Assembly (NCBI GenBank): GCA_963575645.1
Contig: OY754464.1
Coordinates: forward strand, 9,362,001 to 9,426,000
Direction: 5' to 3'
From: Xanthostigma xanthostigma
Taxonomy: Eukaryota; Arthropoda; Insecta; Raphidioptera; Raphidiidae
DNA: 64,000 bases
In this document: one piece after another, positions 57,261-64,000 of the stretch
How the letters are laid out: each line of letters starts with the position of its first letter
Numbering within the stretch: the first letter of the stretch is position 1
Made by a program: the position numbers and the translations under genes
Notes under the pieces: generated by a model
What the model was told of the DNA's origin: nothing
Databases searched by the model: none
The model's input: only the letters and a program-made list of their open reading frames with translations

Positions 57261-58548
57261 TATCAATAAATTATAAAATAGCTACATAATACTACCAAAT
57301 AATTATGAACAGGGCCGGCATTGTCACGCAGTAAACGTTTATTTGTCTTCTGTTTTAAACTTTTCTTAGATATTCTAAATTAATTCGAAAGCTCAGATCA
57401 TTAGTACCAAAACGAACATAAAACAAAATACAAATAAACAACGATAAACCAGTTCAAATAATAAACAAGGATCTACTGTACTACCAGGCCAACGATATTT
57501 CAATCTTGTATGTCGAAATCCGGGAATGAAATTTCAAAAGTTTGAATTGTCAATTTATTCCCGCCGTAATTTGATATTCTTCAGTTACGTACACATCACT
57601 GTACAAGTATATATAGTGCGTAGGTAGTACAATAGATGGGTATAAAGTAATCTAACCAATTATGTTAGACGTAGGGTAATCTGGGGCAATTATGGACAGA
57701 TAACAGGTATACGTTTATAATTCTCTTAACTCACATAGACTGCACACATACATTGCCCGAAAACAGTACCGCTATGAATGTATGTGTGTATATAAAGTTG
57801 CAAAATAATTGCCATTTATTTCAGTCCAGAGAGCAAAGCGTAGTTTTGTGTTTGCTGCGTCGGTATCAGAAGAGTAGGCCTGTTTTACAAGAGATGATGA
57901 TCGAATGTAAAAAAGTTTGCGTGTAATCTTTATGCACACTTTTCTTTAAGTTACACTGGCTTATTATGAACAAGGCTAATTAATAAATCCATATCAATTT
58001 TAAACTTCATATTTACAATGAGCAGAAGAAGGTAGGTAGGTAGGTAGGTATAGGTAAAAACGTGCGCGCACATCTGTCGTCGTCAACAGACTTCTATGAA
58101 ATGACGTGGTCCACTGCATCGAACCGACCGCCGTCGTGCCTTCTTTGTATTTCTCCGTTTCTCTCTCTCTAATACGTTGCATCGCAAGAGCAAACTGTAG
58201 GCCGCACCAAAGAATCTTATTGTAGTAAATTCTTCTCTCACTTCCGTAACACAGTTCCGCTGCATTCACAAAATAACTGTTCGTACCGAGAGCTAAGTTG
58301 TAACACATCAAAAATAATCGTAATACATTTTTGAAGTTTTCGCAAAAATAATAAAAACAGTTAACAGAGAAGTAAATCCAAACAAGCAAACATACACAAA
58401 GGTAAACGTGAGCATAAGTAATTCCGTAGCTGGACTTTGAAGGAGCGAAAGCTTCCAGTGTCTTTCGTGAACTGTGCGTTCGTCGTAATGGACTTTAGTG
58501 CAACTCATGGACGTGTAAAATATGAACCCCGAACCTGCATAACGGAAA
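57261..58548. other. Unassigned DNA with GGTA microsatellite
   Basis: (GGTA)5 at 58031-58050. 58060-58300 is slightly GC-richer with overlapping minus frames (58000-58508), none with a recognised motif. Confidence 0.4.
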
Positions 58549-58550
58549 TA

Positions 58551-58987
58551 CAGTGTAACTCTATATAGCGACGCTCAAGGGACTGTGCACTTTGTGGCGT
58601 TATTGAGAATTGTCGTTAAACGGATAGAAGAAATAATCCATTAATATTTTTTTACTATAATATGTATTTACTCATAATATATAAAATTTACTATCGCTAT
58701 CAAACAGCTGTGCTAAACATAATATGGAAGATAACCCCAACAAACAAAAGAACGAATTTCTTAAAATCTTCGGTACGCATGCTGCCGAAAACAAAGCAAC
58801 AAAATAACAAACAAGTATTGTTTATTGCTTAATGATGACGTATTGTTGTCGTTATTTAGAGTGGGTGTGTCGTTATTTAGAGTGTATCATTGTATGAGCA
58901 ACAAGATAAACCAACTAGAGTTAAGTAATTTCGATGTTTTAAGGAGTTTGTAGTTATATCGAGTGACGTTAAATGGAGTTTACACTG
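58551..58987. mobile_element. pogo/Tigger-like MITE
   Basis: TA duplication (58549-58550, 58988-58989), TIRs CAGTGTAACTCTATATAGCG / CAGTGTAAACTCCATTTAACG. Internal repeat GTCGTTATTTAGAGTG twice (58849-58883). No transposase tail remains. Confidence 0.82.
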
Positions 58988-59041
58988 TAAATAAAAATAG
59001 TATATTCGATTAAAAACAAAGCGTGTTTATATTGTTAAGAT

Positions 59042-59289
59042 CATAGGCGGGCAAATCTTTTGATCGCCGGGCCGTATAGTTGATGAAAATTTGAACGCGG
59101 GCCAAGAAAAACATTTTATTTCCGCATTTGGAGACCAAAAAAAAAGCTCCTTGGGGCCTTTTTTCGTCAGTTCTGGCGCCCTTGCTATTTCTTTACTATT
59201 TTTCTAAAATTTATAAAATGCTTCGCGGGCCGGACAAAATTGTGCTGCGGGCCGGATCCGGCCCGCGGGCCGCCATTTGCCCAGGCCTG
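59042..59289. mobile_element. hAT-like MITE
   Basis: Perfect duplication GTTAAGAT (59034-59041, 59290-59297). TIRs CATAGGCGGGCAAAT / CAGGCCTGGGCAAAT. Internal GCTTCGCGGGCCGGACAAA is shared with 59874-60087. Confidence 0.88.
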
Positions 59290-59297
59290 GTTAAGAT

Positions 59298-59756
59298 GGA
59301 AATAATAACTAATTTTTTTTCAACTTGAATTTTGACAAAACCTTTGGTGTTCTATATGACGAGCTACCACTGTTATTTGCAAACGTGCAATGTACGTATA
59401 CTATATATAATATATTTTGTGCCTGCGGCTGGAGTGAGGTGGAGTGCCTCGACAACATGCAGGTATTGTTTTGCTGAGCCTCCGCGGGCTCGGGATGAGA
59501 TAGCGGACGACCACGTCATTTCATTAGCCTGTTTGTTTCTCATTTAATTTTCATATATGTCGGTACACACATAGGGTGCACAAACACACATGCATACATA
59601 CAAATGCTATTGTTATAATACGTACATACTTGGCATGCGACGAGAAAAGATCGACTTAAAAAATTAGGATCCAAAAAAAAAAAACTAAAACAATACGCTT
59701 TATTATTGCAATATGAACTAAAAATTTGAAAATAATTTGGCAGAAAAATTAGTGTT
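59298..59756. other. Unassigned DNA
   Basis: No gene supported. Short frames at 59332-59547 and 59540-59773 have no motif. Confidence 0.4.
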
Positions 59757-59829
59757 GTCCGGGATCGAACCATGCAACCTTCTGCTATATAAACGTAGAC
59801 GCTCTTGTCCCCTGGGACATCGAACGGAC
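59757..59829 (-). tRNA. tRNA-like sequence, probably pseudogene or SINE head
   Basis: Exactly 73 nt on the minus strand with five terminal acceptor pairs (GTCCG/CGGAC), a D-arm-like GTCCCAGGGGAC and a perfect B box GGTTCGATCCC. The anticodon and T stems pair poorly, so a functional tRNA is unlikely. Confidence 0.4.
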
Positions 59830-59873
59830 TTACTCTACATTTGTTATTTTGATATATTATCTATACTCTATAG

Positions 59874-60087
59874 CAGGGGCGGGCAAATCTTTTGATCGTC
59901 AGGCCACATTGCTGATGAAAATTTGACCGTGGGCCAAAAATTTGGAGAGCAAAAAAAAAAGGTCATTTCATTTCTGCAACAAAAAGGTCTTTTTTTGTCT
60001 GTTGTGGCCCTTGCTATTTACTATTTTTCTAAAATGCTTCGCGGGCCGGACAAAAGTTTATTGCGGGCCGCCATTTGCCCAGGCATG
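59874..60087. mobile_element. hAT-like MITE
   Basis: Perfect duplication CTCTATAG (59866-59873, 60088-60095). TIRs CAGGGGCGGGCAAAT / CATGCCTGGGCAAAT. Shorter relative of 59042-59289 lacking the GGATCCGGCCCGCGG segment. Confidence 0.9.
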
Positions 60088-60095
60088 CTCTATAG

Positions 60096-61400
60096 GTATA
60101 TAAAATCGTTTGTCCTGACTGACTGACTGATTCATCAACGCCCAGGTCAAACCGCTTGAGCTATAAACTTGAAATTTGGACAGTATGTTCCTTTTATGAC
60201 GTAAGCACCCGCTAAGAAGAGATTTCTTGAACATCCTAAGGGGGTGTAAGAGTTTCTGATAAAATGGCCATATTTCAAAAATCGCTAAAATGAAAAACAT
60301 TGAATTCAACATAGTACGCACTCTTCATTAAAAATAAACAAATCCTTGTTTCAGCGTTTTTTGAAATTCAACCCGTAATGGGATCAAAAAGGGGTGTAAA
60401 ATAGTCATATTTGAAAAATCGTTAAAATGAGAGACATTGAATTCAACATACGCATTCTTCATTAAAAATAAACAAACTAAAATTATATCTATCGCATTCG
60501 GGTAAACCTGGGCCGTTAGTATTTAATACTAATATGATACCATGAACACTTGACTTCCACAGTATGGCTAGACGCTCGTCAATTTTTGCGTTCGTAAATT
60601 AGTTACAACTTTTTTCTATTCTATAGTCAACTGTTTTGAGAATTTGTTGTTTAAACTTCAGGGTATATAGGTAAAATTTTACATAACTTTTTTATTATAG
60701 AGCTAGTAACAAAATATGCCGAAAACCCATGATTTTAATGGTCTCCCCGAAGAATTTTAAAAATTTATTTGTGCTCTTTAGCAAAGCTCTTTTCAACGAT
60801 AGCTCACAAGCATAGGTATAAATTTAAAAAAAAAATCGTCTTGTTGGGTGTATGGCGCCCCCTTTAAATACAGTTTTTTATAACTTTAAATACGTTTTTT
60901 GTTTTTGGATAAAAAATTTACCTAATAGTCGATATTTCATTTCGTTTAGAATTTGGAAAACTCGGACAGACGGACAAAGGGCCAACGTTGCCACAACAAT
61001 ATGGTTCCATAGGGTACGGAAACATAAAAAACAAAATAGAGTAGTTAAAACAAAAACTAATCAGCAAGTAAACCTGGCTCCTTCCAGTTAATAATAAAAA
61101 TAACATCGTCGGTTAAAAAGATATTTACACCTGTCGTTGACTTGCATATAAAAAGTTACAAAGCGAAGTATACAATTGCTTTTGAGATAATTGTTTTTTT
61201 AATAAAAAGATGTTATAATGCAGTAGCATACGAGTTTTATAGCAGTGTGCATTAACAGCTGATGTTTGACGCAGCAATCCAGATTAAAATAATATGTTTA
61301 ATAATTTACTAGTAGGTAGTAGTTCAGTGAATAATAGATCTCCTTTCATGTATTCATGTATTTCAAAGTCTGAAAATACTTACGGTACAGGACCAATATA
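60096..61400. other. Unassigned DNA with repeat-like segments
   Basis: 60236-60345 and 60394-60475 are an imperfect direct duplication (GGGGTGTAA, ATTGAATTCAACATA, CTTCATTAAAAATAAACAAA). 60950-61025 has ACTCGGACAGACGGACAAAG, a phrase common in decayed insect repeats. No gene supported. Confidence 0.45.
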
Positions 61401-61408
61401 TTTTAGAT

Positions 61409-61750
61409 ATGTCATGTTTCGTGAAAAATAATTATAATATGCTGTTTATAAACAATGTGTATAATCATAACTATATGACGCGCTATAAAAACAATATGAA
61501 GACTACGCAAGCTCATCTAAACATTTGTCGAGATGGGATTCGCAATGCAGCTTTGCGTATTTATAATAAAATCCCTATTAAAATTAGAACTGAAAAAATG
61601 TCCACTTTTAAACAATCTTTGAAAGAAAAACTTTTAATGTGTAACGTGTATACCTAATGTAAATGATTTTATATTTTAATTTTTTAAACTCTTGACACTA
61701 TTATGTTCCACTGGAATTTTTAAATAAAGATCATTATTATTATTATTATG
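61409..61750 (+). mobile_element. Jockey-like LINE 3' end
   Basis: Encodes NYMTRYKNNMKTTQAHLNIC, DGIRNAALRIYNKIPIKI and FKQSLKEKLL, the C-terminal end of a LINE ORF2, stopping at 61657. A 3' UTR and AATAAAGATCATTATTATTA tail follow. Deeply 5'-truncated. Confidence 0.85.
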
Positions 61751-61844
61751 AAGTTAAAAAATTTTCGACATATTATGTACCTATCGAAAAGTAAAACTAT
61801 CAACATGTCACACAAACTCGCAGTCCGGTCCGGTTCAGAGACAA

Positions 61845-62040
61845 TAAACGTTCACTTTTGTTAACATTCGAACTATCACTGCACGCGCACCAAACCCATC
61901 TACAAAGCAAGCTTTAATACATGCATCGTGTGAAGCGAATACATAAAAGTCATTAACAAAATCAGCGCCACAGAATGCTTTACAGCAGCCAAATATAGCA
62001 AGGAATTTAGCGGCAAAACCACCCTCCTGTGCAACGGCTT
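61845..62040 (-). mobile_element. Degraded PIF/Harbinger-like MITE
   Basis: AACATTCGAACTATCACTGC, TCGTGTGAAGCGAA and ATAGCAAGGAATTTAGC match 6205-6335 with many substitutions; the ends are not visible. Confidence 0.55.
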
Positions 62041-62184
62041 TAAAATATCCGAAAAACTCGCAAAAAAAAATTTGAAAAAAAGTTTGACCCTGCAGGCCAT
62101 CCCTGAAACTTCCCGCTAGTTTCGAAACGCTCAAAACATATAAAATGTAAGCAAGGAGTTAGTTTTTTAGATCTTTGAGCTGAA

Positions 62185-62600
62185 AAAAAAAAACACTTTC
62201 TTACAAATTTTTCGTTCACGATATCTCGTGAACAAATGAACCGATTTTGATGCGGTTTGCGGCAATCGATGCAGTTTTTTAAACCTAAGAAAGTAATTAA
62301 TTACAAAAATTGATCTGATAAGAATTTTACGAGTAATTTTAAAAAACACATTTTTACGAATTTTTCGTTCACGATATCTCTTGAACAAATGAACCGATTT
62401 TGATGCGGTTTACGGCAATCGACGCAGTTTTTTTAACCTAAGAAAGTAATTAATTACAAAAAATTGATCTGATAAGAATTTTACGAGTAATTTTAAAAAA
62501 CACATTTTTACGAATTTTTCGTTTACGATATCTCTTGAAAAAATAAACCGATTTTGATGCGGATGACGGCAATCGACGCATTTTTGAAGAGAAGAGCTGA
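62185..62600 (+). repeat. Tandem array, 153-154-bp period
   Basis: TTCGTT(C/T)ACGATATCTC recurs at 62211, 62364 and 62518. Units share AAACCGATTTTGATGCGG-type and AAGAATTTTACGAGTAATTT words. The first two units differ by few bases and the last is partial. Frame 62167-62388 reads the array. Confidence 0.92.
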
Positions 62601-63385
62601 TTCGATTTTGAAATTAATCAGTTTAGTAGTTCAGAAAATATTCTAAGAAAAATAATCTCTAAAAATTTATGAAACTTTTATTTTTGATATTTCTCAAAAT
62701 CTATTGGACCGAATCATTCCAAATTTTCAGAAAATCTAAGTTCAGCAAAGTCACGTCAGATGCCGCAAACCGCGTTTCAATCGGACACTCCGTTCAAAAG
62801 TAATAAAAGGTTTACACACAGCCCTACGGACATCATCTCCAAAATATTCAGAATAGCTTCCTAGTACCTCAAAACGTCGAGATCTGACGAAAACTCGATT
62901 TTTGAAAATCGGGGTGAAAACAACTTGCCCATTTATTATTGATTGCGGGAAAACGAAATCTCAGTCGAATTTCGTTACAGTTATATTTATTGTTGATATA
63001 CATAAATCACACGTTTCGAAAATAGATATTTTTGATTATTGCCAGGAGGCATTGTGACAACATAATACAGTAGCACTTTACATCGACTGAATACAAAACA
63101 ATTATGTTCATTCGCTATATAGAATTTACAGTGCATTAAACAATATTTACAACAAAAGAGTTAATTCCATTTCAATAAATTTATAACAAAAAGTCTACTC
63201 AATATAATAATTTTTCATGTAGTTCAACATATCAACTCTATTTTTATAGCGTAATGAACGATATTGTGTATAATATGCGTAGGTACACGATATTATGTAT
63301 GTGGTCAAAAGGCAAAACCGTTTATGTCGACTTTTACTTATTTTTCGGTCTCGTAACAAAATGGGCCACTTGTTATAAATACTAT
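62601..63385. other. Unassigned AT-rich DNA
   Basis: No gene or repeat boundary recognised. Confidence 0.4.
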
Positions 63386-63455
63386 TTTTATAATAAATAA
63401 AATTATCGACCAATTTTTCAGACAAAATATTAACAAAAAATATAAAATTAATACA
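63386..63455 (-). mobile_element. Possible Penelope-like terminus F3d
   Basis: AATAAATAAAATTATCGACC to AAAATTAATACATT matches the left end of 26409-26723. The rest, including the hammerhead-like part, is absent. Confidence 0.55.
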
Positions 63456-63902
63456 TTTTTTTTATTAAATGTTATAGGTACCTACAATAAAAAAAAATTT
63501 TTTTTTGGACGACACACGACGTTTTACGACCGTGATGGATTCAGCGTGTTTTTTTCTATAAGCATGATGATTTTGCAAAAGTTCCGACTGATTTCGGTAT
63601 TCGTCAAAAATCACATTTTAAAGGGGTACCTATGTCTTGAAAAAATTTCAAAAATCGAATTCTTTAATATACTTTTGAAATTGAGAATACATACGAAATT
63701 TTGATTTTTGGTAGCAGATACCTATGCAATAGGTACAATACGCGTCACGGATCTAAAAGGTTCGGAAGTTAGTCACAAACAGCGTCGCAAAGGCACATTT
63801 TAGAGTCGTTGATACTCCCACCACCTCCTAGCTAACTGCACGGAACGTGCGCTCGTCGGTGATTGGCCGTGATCGCTCGTTGCCTTTATCATTTGTCGCT
63901 TT
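63456..63902. other. Unassigned DNA
   Basis: Nothing recognised. Confidence 0.4.
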
Positions 63903-64000
63903 CCTGCTTTAAAGTACAGTCGAGTACGCTATTGTCAAGTTGTTATTGTTATTTTAGTTTTGTTGAGTTGCGAGTTTGTAGTTTTTCAACAGACTGTATA
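63903..64000 (+). repeat. Dispersed repeat R2, copy b (cut by window end)
   Basis: TCCTGCTTTAAAGTACAGTC to CAACAGACTGTATA matches 34335-34430. Confidence 0.8.

Noticed and set aside
58000-58508. Overlapping minus-strand frames of 60-129 codons in GC-richer DNA
   Set aside because: No motif, no splice logic, low-complexity end at the GGTA repeat; not enough to call a gene.

Overview
This window looks like intergenic or intronic DNA from an animal nuclear genome, most likely an insect. It is strongly AT-rich. I find no convincing intact protein-coding gene, rRNA, operon, prokaryotic signal or CRISPR array. It is a dense mosaic of eukaryotic mobile-element debris: hAT, Tc1/mariner, pogo/Tigger-like and PIF/Harbinger-like DNA transposons, Helitrons, jockey-like LINEs, a solo-LTR-like insert, possible Penelope-like ends and tRNA-derived SINE heads. 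This mix is typical of insects. AT-rich runs and gtacct-type words recall hemipterans or lepidopterans, but I cannot fix the order.

Layout. 1-8 kb: a 320-bp dispersed repeat present in both orientations (1-320 and 7724-8046) encloses a Helitron, a foldback element, a 1-kb hAT element, a SINE-like unit and a TA microsatellite. 9-13 kb: hairpin elements, one weak exon candidate (9742-9904) and two inverted copies of a 0.6-kb unit with a hAT element between them. 13-17 kb: a mariner-type transposon with ~190-bp terminal inverted repeats (TIRs) and a broken transposase, inserted in another repeat whose uninterrupted copy lies at 13.86-14.17 kb. 17.9-18.8 kb: a six-unit ~155-bp tandem array. 20-25 kb: PIF/Harbinger-like elements, one with a short MADF-like reading frame, and a TAA-flanked element carrying a broken conserved arthropod ORF. 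25-31 kb: a LINE 3' end, a possible Penelope-like fragment with a hammerhead-like motif, pogo-like elements with transposase tails, and a Helitron nested in a Harbinger-like element. 32-46 kb: a chimeric Helitron end, clustered hAT elements, large palindromes, a solo-LTR-like insert inside a LINE, and a TTAA-flanked element inside a hAT element. 46-64 kb: LINE reverse-transcriptase fragments, another Helitron, more hAT elements, foldbacks, two tRNA-like sequences and a 154-bp tandem array.

The coding traces do not work together as a system. They are fossils of separate transposons. The strongest evidence is structural: eight hAT-like elements have perfect 8-bp target-site duplications (TSDs) and two more match at 7 of 8; several TA- or TAA-flanked elements have matching TIRs; and three Helitron copies share TC and CTAG ends. 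The most interesting leads are the hammerhead-like motif, the conserved ORF tied to a TAA-flanked TIR element, the MADF-like micro-ORF, and paralogous 'empty' sites that date nested insertions.
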